A stretch of DNA of 64,000 nt from Aliarcobacter sp. (GTDB lineage: Bacteria > Campylobacterota > Campylobacteria > Campylobacterales > Arcobacteraceae): the NCBI GenBank assembly GCA_028689025.1, contig JAQTXA010000010.1, positions 1 through 64,000 on the forward strand. The letters run 5' to 3'. Made by a program: the position numbers and the translations under genes. This document shows positions 26,473 to 35,367 of this stretch, in pieces (position 1 is the stretch's first letter; each line of letters begins with the position of its first letter). The notes under the pieces are model-generated. The model was not told the origin of the DNA. It did no database searches and saw only the letters and a program-made list of their open reading frames with translations.

Positions 26473-28701
26473 ATGTCTTTATCTAAACAGTTATATATAA
26501 TCATATCAGTTATATTTTTTATGATTTTTACAGGTAATTTTATTATCAGCGTTAAAAATACTAAAGAGTATTTAGAGATTGAGTCAGTAACAAAAGCTCA
26601 AGATACAGCAACTTCATTAGGGATGAGTTTAAAAAATCTATTAAAAGATAAAAAAGATCCTGAAATTGAATCTACAATAAATGCCATTGCAAATAGAGGT
26701 TTTTATAAAGAGATTAGATTAGAAGATGTATATTTTTCTATTAAAGACAGTGATGTTATTAAAAACTCTAAAGATTTAGCTGTTGGTAAATGGCAAATTT
26801 CTGATTTAAAAGTTGATGAAAAAGTTGGTAAACTTGAATTATTAACTTCAATTTCAAGTATGGAAAATGAGCTAAATGCACTTGAAAATATCACATCTGA
26901 ACAAAAAGTAGAAAAATCTACACCAACTGTTGAATTAGAAAACAGTTATATCTTCACTCCAAATGAAAACAATCACAATAATAATATTTCTATCTCTTTT
27001 ACAGCAATGGATGAAAATGGTAAAAAAATCAATACAACTGCCTCTTTAAATCTAAATAAAGTTTTAGTAAAAGTATCAAGAGATGTGAAGTTTGATTATA
27101 TTCCTCAATGGTTTATCAATACAATTTCATTTAATTTAGAAGAGCAATCAAGTGAAATTAGTGATGGTTGGCAAACAAGTGCAATTATTTATGTTAGTGC
27201 AAATCCAGGTGATGCTTATGCAAAACTTTATGATCAAGCAAAAGGTGCTATGATTTATGCACTTATTGCATTTATAATCTCAATGGCTCTCGTATTTGTT
27301 TTTGTTCAATATATTTTGAAACCTCTTAAAAAACTAGAAAAATTAGCACATAGCATTGCAAGTGGAAAATTTGGAACTATTAAAGAACTTCCTTGGACAA
27401 CAGAAATAAAAGCTGTTGCAATTGCTTTTAATGATATGTCTACAAAAATCGAAGCTATTATAAATAGATTAAATAATACTCTAGAAGGATTAAGTAAAAA
27501 ATTATCTTCAGATGAATTAACAGGACTTTGTTTAAAACAAAATTTTGAAACAGATATGAAAAAAATGTTTATAAATAAATCTACTGGTTATGTTTTTTTA
27601 ATAAAAATTGCTGACTTAGGCTCTTTTGCTAAATCTCATACAACAACTGAAGTAAATGATTTTATTAAAAAATTTGCAAAAATTCTAAAACATACAGTAT
27701 TAAATTTAGATATAAAAACCTCAGCTTATAGATTTTTTGGTTCAGAGTTTGCATTAATTGCAAAAAATGCAACTTATGAAGATGCAATTGCTTTGACAAA
27801 ATTATTGCAAAAAAACTTTGAAGAATTAGCTATTGAATTTAATAAAAAAGAGGTAGTTCATATTGGTGGAACTCCATTTAATCCAATAGGAACAACTCCT
27901 GAAATTCTACAAAGCTCAACTCAAGCTTACGAAAAAGCAACTTTAATTGGTTCAAATGAGTTCTTTATTACAGATACAAATGAACTATCAAGGGATATGG
28001 AATCTTGGAGAGATTTAGTTTTTGATATTATTAATAACTCTAAATTTGAGGTTAACTATATTGGTAATTCTAAAATCTTAAATGCTAATGATGACAGAGT
28101 TGTTATGCAAGAAGCATTTACAAATATAAAAGATAAAGATGGAAATAATATTCCAATTGGAACATTTGTTTCTATTGCTGAAAAATATGAAAAAATTGTT
28201 GAGTTTGACAAAAAAGTTATTGAAAAAGTTATAAATCACATTTTAATAAATGGTGTTAGTCATGATATTTCAATAAACTTATCACTAGAATCAATCAATA
28301 ATACAGCATTTATAGCATGGATTAAAAATAAAATTCTTGAAAATAAAAGTATTGCTTCTCAACTTGTATTTTCTGCGACTGCTTATGCTGTTGCAAAAAA
28401 TGAAGATAAGTTTAAATTCTTTGCTGATGAAATACATAAATGTGGTGCAAAAATAATTATAAAAAGATTTGAATCTAAATTTGTTCCTCTTGGAAATCTA
28501 AAAGATTTTAACCTTGATTATATTAGACTTGCAAGGGATTATACTTGTAATATTAGTAAAGATTATTCAAAACAAAGTTTCATTGAATCAATTAGTGAAC
28601 TAGCATCATTACTAAATATAAAAGTTCTAGCTGAAAATGTAAAAGATGATGAAGATATAGAATTTCTAAAAAAATATAATTTATATGCAGTAAGTAGATA
28701 A
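26473..28701 (+). CDS. LapD-like c-di-GMP receptor with degenerate GGDEF-EAL
   Basis: A 742-residue inner-membrane receptor: helix at residues 5-27, periplasmic LapD/MoxY-type domain of about 230 residues, second helix near 257-280, HAMP, then GGDEF and EAL domains. Both are catalytically dead. GGDEF reads FFGSEF, EAL reads QEAF, and the DDFG metal-binding stretch is replaced by KRFES. That is the pattern for LapD, which binds c-di-GMP and signals outward to sequester LapG. Its pairing with the LapG-like gene strengthens the call. Confidence 0.87.
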   Translation: MSLSKQLYIIISVIFFMIFTGNFIISVKNTKEYLEIESVTKAQDTATSLGMSLKNLLKDKKDPEIESTINAIANRGFYKEIRLEDVYFSIKDSDVIKNSKDLAVGKWQISDLKVDEKVGKLELLTSISSMENELNALENITSEQKVEKSTPTVELENSYIFTPNENNHNNNISISFTAMDENGKKINTTASLNLNKVLVKVSRDVKFDYIPQWFINTISFNLEEQSSEISDGWQTSAIIYVSANPGDAYAKLYDQAKGAMIYALIAFIISMALVFVFVQYILKPLKKLEKLAHSIASGKFGTIKELPWTTEIKAVAIAFNDMSTKIEAIINRLNNTLEGLSKKLSSDELTGLCLKQNFETDMKKMFINKSTGYVFLIKIADLGSFAKSHTTTEVNDFIKKFAKILKHTVLNLDIKTSAYRFFGSEFALIAKNATYEDAIALTKLLQKNFEELAIEFNKKEVVHIGGTPFNPIGTTPEILQSSTQAYEKATLIGSNEFFITDTNELSRDMESWRDLVFDIINNSKFEVNYIGNSKILNANDDRVVMQEAFTNIKDKDGNNIPIGTFVSIAEKYEKIVEFDKKVIEKVINHILINGVSHDISINLSLESINNTAFIAWIKNKILENKSIASQLVFSATAYAVAKNEDKFKFFADEIHKCGAKIIIKRFESKFVPLGNLKDFNLDYIRLARDYTCNISKDYSKQSFIESISELASLLNIKVLAENVKDDEDIEFLKKYNLYAVSR

Positions 28702-28750
28702 TTTCTACTTCTTGCATCCTCTTATTAATATATTATTTATATAACTACTA

Positions 28751-28756
28751 TATAAT
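28751..28756 (+). promoter_or_regulatory. Probable -10 element for the RND permease gene
   Basis: TATAAT in CTACTATATAATCC, 26 bases before the ATG at 28782. Confidence 0.5.
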
Positions 28757-28781
28757 CCTTAGTTCGTAAAAAAGGAAAATA

Positions 28782-31700
28782 ATGTTCGAAAAAATTTTAA
28801 GATTTTTTGTTGAAAACTCTCGTATGAACTATACTTTGTTCATTCTTGTATTTGCTATTGGTATTTGGTCTTATACAAAAACTCCAAAAGAGATATTCCC
28901 AAATTTTGACCTAGATATGATTTCAATAAAAGGCTCTTATAGTGGAGCTAGTGTAGATATTTTAGACAAAATGGCTGTAACAGAAATTGAAGATAATATA
29001 AAAAATATTGATTCTATTAATACAATGTCAACAGTTATAAGTCCTGGTAAATTTTCCATTATTCTTGAGCTAAAAAAAGGTCATAATAAATATGTAGAAG
29101 CTGATAAAATAAAAGATGTAATAACTTTAGTAAAAACAAATCTTCCATCAGACATGAATGAACCTTCTGTTAATACCCTTGATAGAACTAGATCATTAGT
29201 TAATATCTCAGTTACGTCAAGTAAAGTTCAGATTGATGGTTTAAAACCCTTTGCAGATGATTTAAAAAGTAAACTTTTAACAATAAATGGAATAAATGAA
29301 ATTACTATTTTTGGAGATTCTGATAAGTATTTTGAAGTATTATTAGATGAAAGAAAAATTGATGCTTTAAATCTTAATAAAAGTGAAGTTTTTAATGTTA
29401 TTTCTAATTTATCATATATTTTTCCAATTGGAAAAATTGAAGACCCTAAAAAGCACTATTATATCTCTACAAATAATGGAGCTAAAAATGCTGAAGATTT
29501 TGGAAATACACTTGTTAGAATATCAAATAAAACTGTTTATATAAAAGATATTGCAATAATTGCTAAAAAATATGAAGATTCATCTACCTTATACTCTACC
29601 AATGGACAAAATGCTCTATCTTTAGAAATAGTTCAATCAGATACAGCAGACGCCATAAAAATTGTTGAAAATATAAAAAAAGTCTTACCAAATATAAGAG
29701 AAAAAAATCCTGATATAAATATTTCAATTACAAATGATGATAGTGAAAGAATTGTTGATAGATTAAATGTTGTTACTTCAAATATTATGTTTGGGATTAT
29801 TTTAATCACAATTTTAGTGGCACTTTTAATAAATAAAAGAATGTCTTTTATTATTGTTCTTGGAATTCCAACATCTTTTGTAATTGCTGCTGTTTATTTC
29901 TATCTTTCTGGATATACAATAAATATGATTTCATTAGTTGGAGTTTTAATTGCAATTGGAATTGTAGTTGATGATGCTATTGTTGTAAGTGAAAATATAC
30001 AACAACATTTAGAAGAGGGATATACACCAAAAGAAGCTGCTGTAATGGGAGCAAAAGAGATGTTTGAACCAGTTACCATTGCTTCTCTTACAACACTTTT
30101 CTCTTTTTTACCAATTTTAATGATTAGTGGAACAATGGGTGAAGTTATGAAATTAATCCCTATTGCACTTAGTGCTTTAGTTGTGGCTTCTTTAATTGAA
30201 TCATTTATCTTTTTACCAATTCATGCAGCTCACACTTTAAAAAGTGGAGATAAAGTAACTTCATGGGAAAAAGCAAATGAAATATACAATAAGATTATTC
30301 ATTTTTTTATGCATTGGAAAAAGAGTTTTATTTTAATTTTTTTAATACTTGTACCATTCTTAACTTTCAAATTTATTAGTGATTCAAGATTCCAAATGTT
30401 CCCTAAATTTGATGCAACAGATGTAAAGATAACTCTAAAAGCAAATGAAAATACAACCCTTGAAGAAGCCTTTAAAATAGTAAGTTCTATAGAGTCTGAT
30501 TTAATGGATAAAAAAGATGAGTTTTTCATACGAAATATAAATTCAAAAGCTGGATATAGAAAAGATGTGGGAAATAATACAGAAAATTTTCCATACGCTA
30601 TGTATATGACTGTTGAGTTACAAAAAACAAAAGCAATGAATTTCTTAGATAAATATATTACTCCATATTTAAGTTTTCAATATAATGAAGAGGGACGAAC
30701 AAGAGATATAAAATCAGACGTTGTTTCTAACAAATTAAAAGAGTTCCTAAAACAAAGTGACTATAAAACAAAATTTAATCTTGATGAAATTGAAGTATTA
30801 GAGCGAAAAGTTGGCCCTGTAAAATCTGATATTCAAATAGGGATTATAACTGCAAATAATCAAAAAGCAATAAGTGCTGTTCAAAGATTAGATGATGAAC
30901 TAAAAAAAATCAAAGGTATTAAATCATCTTCAAACTCTTTAAAATTTGGTATTGATGAGATAAAACTAAAAGTTAACTCTTATGGAGAAAGGTTAGGTTT
31001 AACAGAATCATTTATTGGAACTTATCTTTCAAATCTATATTTATTAAAGAAAAAAGCTGTCTCTTTTGATGAAAAAGAGATGTTAGATATAAAAATAAAA
31101 TCACAAAATAAAGATGATTTTGAGAGTTTTAAAAACACTAAAATTCCATTATCAGATGGAACTTATGTGGCACTTTATGAAGTTGTTGAATTAAATTCAA
31201 TAAGAGCATTTGAGCAACTTTTAAAAGATAATGGAATAAAAAACTTCTATGTTTTTGCAAATGTTAATCCAGATATTATCACTGCATCTGAAGTGTTAAA
31301 AGATTTAAAACCTATCTTAGATGAAATAGAAAAAGATGGTGTTAGAGTTGTATTAAAAGGTGAAGCAGAAAAAAATGCAGAGTTAGGTAGAGATATGTCC
31401 CTAGCAACTGCCTTTGCACTTGTATTAATAATGCTTTCACTACTTTATTTGTTTAATTCATTTAGAGAAACATTCATAGTAATGAGTGTAATTCCTTTTT
31501 CAATTTTGGGAGTTTTAATTGGTCATCAAGTAATGGGATTAAATCTTTCAATGCCCTCATTAATTGGAGCATTAGGACTTTCAGGAGTTGTTATAAATGA
31601 TGGGATTATTATGATGACTTATTTGAAAAAAGCAAAAACAATGAATGAAATATTTGAAAGAGCTACAAAAAGATTTAGACCAATTATCATAACAACCGTA

Positions 31701-31883
31701 ACAACAGTTTTTGGTATGTTAACTTTGATTTTATTTCCAAGTGGTGAGTCTGTTATATTCCAACCAATAGCTATAGCTTTAGGATTTGGACTTGCATGGG
31801 GAACAGTTTTAAATCTTATTTATCTACCTGTTCTATATACACTAACACATAAACTGAGAAATGTTCCTAAAGAGTATCTTTAA
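28782..31883 (+). CDS. RND-family efflux permease
   Basis: A 1033-residue proton-driven exporter of the AcrB type, with helix 1, a large periplasmic domain, helices 2-6 (starting with MFGIILITILVALLINKR), a second periplasmic domain and helices 7-12. The proton-relay aspartates are in GIVVDDAIVVSENI, and the IPTSFVIAA and FEPVTIASLTTLFSFLPI segments are typical. Length is normal. No membrane-fusion protein or outer-membrane channel gene is next to it, so it may use partners elsewhere or act alone. The substrate is unknown. Confidence 0.9.
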   Translation: MFEKILRFFVENSRMNYTLFILVFAIGIWSYTKTPKEIFPNFDLDMISIKGSYSGASVDILDKMAVTEIEDNIKNIDSINTMSTVISPGKFSIILELKKGHNKYVEADKIKDVITLVKTNLPSDMNEPSVNTLDRTRSLVNISVTSSKVQIDGLKPFADDLKSKLLTINGINEITIFGDSDKYFEVLLDERKIDALNLNKSEVFNVISNLSYIFPIGKIEDPKKHYYISTNNGAKNAEDFGNTLVRISNKTVYIKDIAIIAKKYEDSSTLYSTNGQNALSLEIVQSDTADAIKIVENIKKVLPNIREKNPDINISITNDDSERIVDRLNVVTSNIMFGIILITILVALLINKRMSFIIVLGIPTSFVIAAVYFYLSGYTINMISLVGVLIAIGIVVDDAIVVSENIQQHLEEGYTPKEAAVMGAKEMFEPVTIASLTTLFSFLPILMISGTMGEVMKLIPIALSALVVASLIESFIFLPIHAAHTLKSGDKVTSWEKANEIYNKIIHFFMHWKKSFILIFLILVPFLTFKFISDSRFQMFPKFDATDVKITLKANENTTLEEAFKIVSSIESDLMDKKDEFFIRNINSKAGYRKDVGNNTENFPYAMYMTVELQKTKAMNFLDKYITPYLSFQYNEEGRTRDIKSDVVSNKLKEFLKQSDYKTKFNLDEIEVLERKVGPVKSDIQIGIITANNQKAISAVQRLDDELKKIKGIKSSSNSLKFGIDEIKLKVNSYGERLGLTESFIGTYLSNLYLLKKKAVSFDEKEMLDIKIKSQNKDDFESFKNTKIPLSDGTYVALYEVVELNSIRAFEQLLKDNGIKNFYVFANVNPDIITASEVLKDLKPILDEIEKDGVRVVLKGEAEKNAELGRDMSLATAFALVLIMLSLLYLFNSFRETFIVMSVIPFSILGVLIGHQVMGLNLSMPSLIGALGLSGVVINDGIIMMTYLKKAKTMNEIFERATKRFRPIIITTVTTVFGMLTLILFPSGESVIFQPIAIALGFGLAWGTVLNLIYLPVLYTLTHKLRNVPKEYL

Positions 31884-31925
31884 ATAGAGAATCGTAAATT
31901 AAAGCCCATTCTCTAGGGATTTTTA

Positions 31926-32687
31926 CTAAAGTATAAAAATAAAACCCGTTAAGGCTGAAATACTCATTTCATAAGGTTCAACATTTATTTTTCTAAGAGT
32001 ATGTTCTACATCTATAATCATTTTTGAAAGGATAATCTCAAAAGAGAAATTTGAGTGGTCATAAACACTCTCTTTATTTGATTTTATGTACTCCAAATTA
32101 TTGATAATATTATAATCACTACTATATTTTTTTGCTAATTCAAGTTGCCAATTATTTTGCCAAGTATTAAAAAGATATTCACCTTTATCATTTTTATCAA
32201 CTCTTATTTTCCATCTTACAACTTGAAGATATTCATATAATTTTTGCAATTCATATTTACTATATTCCATAGCTGTAAATTGATGTTCACTATCCATACT
32301 ATAGGCTTTGAAAATAAGTTTATAAAGTCCAATTATCAAAAAGTCATTTCTATTTTTTATGTTTTGTTTTGAAAAAGCATAATAAAAATATTCATCACTA
32401 CTATTTAATCTTTTTCCATCTTTTAATAAATTTATATAATCTTTATTTATCATAACTTGATGTTCTAAACTACTTTGGATTTGTTTATTATAAGCATTTG
32501 GATTTCTTAAATCTAATCTTTTTTTATACTCTATTAAAGATTTTAAAATCTCTTTTTTGTACTCTTCAATTTGTGATGCAGAATTTGTTTGAGCAATACT
32601 CTCTATTTTTTCAGTAGGCATTGTACATGCTTGAAAAAGAATTGATAAACATATTAGGAAAATGATTTGAACTTTTTTGAATTTCAT
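31926..32687 (-). CDS. Lipoprotein of unknown function
   Basis: A 253-residue protein with signal peptide and lipobox FQAC (C21), rich in lysine, tyrosine and asparagine, mostly helical, with a short hydrophobic tail (ALTGFIFIL). I recognise no domain. It converges with the RND permease gene. A short imperfect hairpin (TAGAGAAT at 31885-31892 and ATTCTCTA at 31908-31915) lies between them. No operon partner is evident. Confidence 0.7.
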   Translation of the reverse strand: MKFKKVQIIFLICLSILFQACTMPTEKIESIAQTNSASQIEEYKKEILKSLIEYKKRLDLRNPNAYNKQIQSSLEHQVMINKDYINLLKDGKRLNSSDEYFYYAFSKQNIKNRNDFLIIGLYKLIFKAYSMDSEHQFTAMEYSKYELQKLYEYLQVVRWKIRVDKNDKGEYLFNTWQNNWQLELAKKYSSDYNIINNLEYIKSNKESVYDHSNFSFEIILSKMIIDVEHTLRKINVEPYEMSISALTGFIFIL

Positions 32688-32820
32688 AATTTTACTTTTT
32701 TATTTATTGCTTTGTTTTTTATTATATATAAAAAAATAGATTTTTCAAACAATAAAAATAGATTATTTGATATTTTATTTTTAATACAATATAGTTCCTA
32801 AATTAAAAAGAAGAGATAAT

Positions 32821-33243
32821 ATGCCTATAGAAATTAATCAAACTGTTAAAATAATGTTTGAAGTACGAGTTGATGGAGTTTTAGTTGATGGAAGCAGAAG
32901 TAACAAACCTTTTGAATTCTCTTTTGGAACAGGACAAGTAATTGCTGGCCTTGAAAGTAGAATCATAAATATGAAAGCAGGAGAAGCAGCTGATATTCTA
33001 GTTCCTGCAGCTGAAGCTTATGGAGAATATGACCAAAATGCAATTCAAACTATGCCAATAGAACAATTTGCAGGAATAAATGATTTAAAAGTTGGAATGC
33101 AAATTCAAGGTCAAGATGAAAACGACCAACCTATTCAATTTATTGTAAAAGAGATTGGTGAAAAAGAAGTAATTATTGATTTTAATCATCCCCTTGCTGG
33201 AAAAGATTTAGAGTATAAAATAAAAATAGATTCACTTCTGTAA
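32821..33243 (+). CDS. FKBP-type peptidyl-prolyl isomerase, SlyD-like
   Basis: A 140-residue cytosolic protein with the SlyD-type arrangement: a short FKBP N-terminal segment (VKIMFEVRVDG), the FEFSFGTGQVIAGLESRI loop, an AAEAYGEYDQNAIQTMP insert-in-flap region and the C-terminal IDFNHPLAGKDLEYKI. These isomerases assist folding. The histidine-rich metal-binding tail of E. coli SlyD is absent. The ATG follows AAGAAGAGATAAT. Confidence 0.88.
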   Translation: MPIEINQTVKIMFEVRVDGVLVDGSRSNKPFEFSFGTGQVIAGLESRIINMKAGEAADILVPAAEAYGEYDQNAIQTMPIEQFAGINDLKVGMQIQGQDENDQPIQFIVKEIGEKEVIIDFNHPLAGKDLEYKIKIDSLL

Positions 33244-33339
33244 ATAAATTTTCTTCATAAATAGCCATTTGATGGTCATAATAATAAATATTTTTTTTTA
33301 AGATATACTGACTCCTACAAACAATTAAAAGGAGTTAAA

Positions 33340-33441
33340 ATGGCAAAAGGTAAAGACGTTAAAAAAGCAGTAAAAAAAGAACCTGCAAAATCAATGAAAG
33401 AAAAAAAAGCTGATAAAAACGCTAAAAAAAATTCAAAATAA
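33340..33441 (+). CDS. Lysine-rich 33-residue microprotein
   Basis: A short gene with a strong ribosome-binding site (AAAAGGAG, 6 bases ahead of the ATG), a TATACT -10-like box at 33304-33309 and a terminator hairpin formed right over its stop codon. The product is nearly half lysine, with no hydrophobic segment, and begins MAKGKDVKKAVKKEPAK. Such a basic peptide could bind nucleic acid or ribosomes, but function is unknown. The full set of expression signals is the reason for calling it real. Confidence 0.7.
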   Translation: MAKGKDVKKAVKKEPAKSMKEKKADKNAKKNSK

Positions 33442-33465
33442 AGAAGAGTTTATCTCTTCTTTATT
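33437..33465. terminator. Strong two-way hairpin terminator
   Basis: AATAAAGAAGAG (33437-33448), loop TTTAT, CTCTTCTTTATT (33454-33465) is a perfect 12-pair stem. It is followed by TTTTG on the plus strand and lies over the stop of the 33-residue gene and the last codons of the converging membrane-protein gene. Confidence 0.8.
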
Positions 33466-33967
33466 TTTGTACTAAAATTGATTCTTGTTTTACTGCAAGT
33501 TGATTAAGTTCTTCAAAACGAGTACCATTAAAAAGTTTGAAAGATGCTGCAATAAATATTAAAACCAATGGAACAATTATTTTTCCACTCATTAAAAAAA
33601 GAACAACTCCAATAACTGCAATTATTTGAATTATTGCCCAAATAGTAAAAAGCATTGAAAGATAATTAGCAAAAAATACTGGCTCATCAATTGATTTATT
33701 TGTCTCTTTTATTTTAAACATTGAATCTGAGGCAAGCATACTTTTACGAATAATAATCACAATAGCAATTACAGTGACAGCCACAAGAAATGAAGAATAT
33801 TCAAGTAGAGAAATAGTTTCAACATCCTTTAAAATAGGTTGGATTGGAGCGTATTTATATATATAAAGCATAACTATTCCATATATAATATCCCCTAAAA
33901 CCATCATCAAATGTACAATTCTAAAGGATTGTAGTTTTTTTCTAATTAATGTACTCATCTCTTCCAT
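33461..33967 (-). CDS. Four-helix membrane protein, unknown
   Basis: A 168-residue inner-membrane protein with about four predicted helices (for example VHLMMVLGDIIYGIVMLYIY and FLVAVTVIAIVIIIRKS). I recognise no family or catalytic motif. The ATG has GGAG nine bases upstream. A second ATG three codons in is also possible. It ends in the shared terminator at 33437-33465 and starts next to the gene-free element region. Confidence 0.65.
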   Translation of the reverse strand: MEEMSTLIRKKLQSFRIVHLMMVLGDIIYGIVMLYIYKYAPIQPILKDVETISLLEYSSFLVAVTVIAIVIIIRKSMLASDSMFKIKETNKSIDEPVFFANYLSMLFTIWAIIQIIAVIGVVLFLMSGKIIVPLVLIFIAASFKLFNGTRFEELNQLAVKQESILVQK

Positions 33968-34093
33968 TTTCTTAACTCCAAATTAATAATTTTGTAGAGT
34001 GTATTATTTTATTTGTTAATTCTCAATAGTCTAATGTATATAAAATATCTAAATTACTATCTCTCTTGAAAACCACGAGGGTTTCCGCTTTCT

Positions 34094-34290
34094 CTTACTT
34101 TTTGGTCTCAAAAAAGTAAGCAAAAAAGACTGCCGAATTGATGAAGGCAAAGCTTCCTAAGATTTGCTCCTTTATTTTCTGCGTTGCGGAACTCGCAAAA
34201 AAGAGTGAATTTGTCACTCTTTTTTACTCAAACAGTCCTCACTTTTCACCGAAAATAAAGAATCAAACCTTAGCTTCATCAAAGGCAGAA
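34094..34290 (+). repeat. Structured intergenic element, copy A
   Basis: No protein frame of note. It contains, in order, the hairpin CTTACTTTTT-GGTCTCA-AAAAAGTAAG (34094-34120), the block TTTTCTGCGTTGCGGAACTCG (34175-34195, its first 20 bases are the part shared best), a perfect 11-pair hairpin AAAAAAGAGTG/CACTCTTTTTT (34197-34225), TTTTTTACTCAAACAG (34220-34235), TTTTCACCGAAAA (34243-34255) and AGCTTC. The same blocks recur in the same order on the other strand at 34395-34577. It is more G+C-rich than the surrounding genes. Confidence 0.6.
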
Positions 34291-34394
34291 TAAATCCCGA
34301 GTGTTCAAACTATCTTTTTTAAATTGAGCCATAAGAAATTCAGAATAAAGAAAATAAAAAATGCAAATGTCCTTATCCCAATATTCCAACATCT

Positions 34395-34577
34395 ACAGAA
34401 GCTGAGCGTTTGTTTTCTCTTTTCGAAAAGGCTTGCAACTGTTTGAGTAAAAAAATATGCTGGGAGCATATTTATTTACGAGTTTTGCAAGACAGAAAAG
34501 ACAAAACAATAAGTGAAGGAACCCAAAGGGCTTCGAAGCCGTTGGTGGTTTTGCTTACTTTGTCCATACAAAGTAAG
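34395..34577 (-). repeat. Structured intergenic element, copy B (inverted relative to A)
   Basis: Read on the minus strand it shows the same block order as copy A: hairpin CTTACTTTG/CAAAGTAAG (34554-34577), the AACTCG-containing block (34479-34499), a stem-loop AAATATGCT-GGG-AGCATATTT (34453-34473), TTTTTTACTCAAACAG (34439-34454), then TTTTCGAAAA. The stem at the third position has a different sequence from copy A but the same place and form. It also has a GGCTTCGAAGCC palindrome (34529-34540). Sequence identity between blocks is low, so the copies are old. Confidence 0.6.
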
Positions 34578-34624
34578 AAGAAGTAATGAGCTTTATATTT
34601 TTTAAGAGAAAATAGTTTTAGTAT

Positions 34625-34653
34625 GCATTCCCATCGAGGACAATGGGAACGAG
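34625..34653. repeat. REP-like palindrome GCATTCCCA...TGGGAACGAG
   Basis: GCATTCCCA (34625-34633) and TGGGAACGAG (34644-34653) flank a short centre, with a perfect 7-pair stem TTCCCAT/ATGGGAA. The two half-sites match a palindrome family I know to be scattered through many unrelated bacteria and to be linked with REP-type transposases. No such transposase is in the window. The whole stretch 33968-34688 has no gene that I can support. Confidence 0.5.
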
Positions 34654-34688
34654 AGAAAAGTAGTTTATTTTTCTAGTAAACTTCTTTA

Positions 34689-35267
34689 CTATTCTTCAAA
34701 TTGTTGAAGTTCAATAAATTTTATAAATTTTTCACCAATACTAGTGATTATATATGGAGAAAGAACATCTTTTGCAATTAAGTTCATATTTAGTAAATCA
34801 TTTATGAATGCATCTTGAAATGATTTATCAAATTCTGTACTCTCAAAATAGTGTACAAATTCAAAATATTCTTTTCTAAATACAAGTTTTAGAAATCTAA
34901 AATGTGTTATAGTTAAATCATTTACTAATTTGATATAAAACTCTATTGATGGGTCTACTATATATTCACAAATTGCACTATTTTTAAGTATTGCTCGAAA
35001 GAGTTTAATTTTCTCCTGACTATGTTCTTCTATTGCACTTTTAAATACTTTAAATAAAATAGTCATATATTCTTCACTTTCAAGTCTACCAGGTTTTATC
35101 TCTTCCTTTATAGCTTCTATATCATTATCAAATTTTTCTATTAAATTGTTTCTTCTCTTTTCTAATTCTGATGGTATATATTTATCAATAAGAATTGATA
35201 TACTTCCACCCACAATTGGTATAGCAGCCGTTCCAGAAATAATTAAGTTTTTACTATGTTCATTCAT
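34689..35267 (-). CDS. Unknown protein with hydrophobic N-terminal helix
   Basis: A 192-residue protein. Residues about 9-27 (SGTAAIPIVGGSISILIDKY) form a hydrophobic, glycine-rich segment, followed by a long charged helical region and a C-terminal stretch resembling a winged helix (NMNLIAKDVLSPYIITSIGEKF). I recognise no named family. It lies between the element region and valS, is very AT-rich and reads as an accessory gene. A membrane-associated regulator is one guess. Confidence 0.6.
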   Translation of the reverse strand: MNEHSKNLIISGTAAIPIVGGSISILIDKYIPSELEKRRNNLIEKFDNDIEAIKEEIKPGRLESEEYMTILFKVFKSAIEEHSQEKIKLFRAILKNSAICEYIVDPSIEFYIKLVNDLTITHFRFLKLVFRKEYFEFVHYFESTEFDKSFQDAFINDLLNMNLIAKDVLSPYIITSIGEKFIKFIELQQFEE

Positions 35268-35367
35268 TCTTATAATTTCCTTATTTCTATTATAAATTAT
35301 GGGAAAGATATATAAAATTCTTTACTTTAATTCTCTTCTAACTTTTTACAACTAATTAAATAAGAAA

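Noticed and set aside
34094-34577. Insertion sequence remnant
   Set aside because: No transposase fragment is readable in any frame and no target duplication was seen. The conserved blocks are short and structured, so I describe it as a non-coding element pair.
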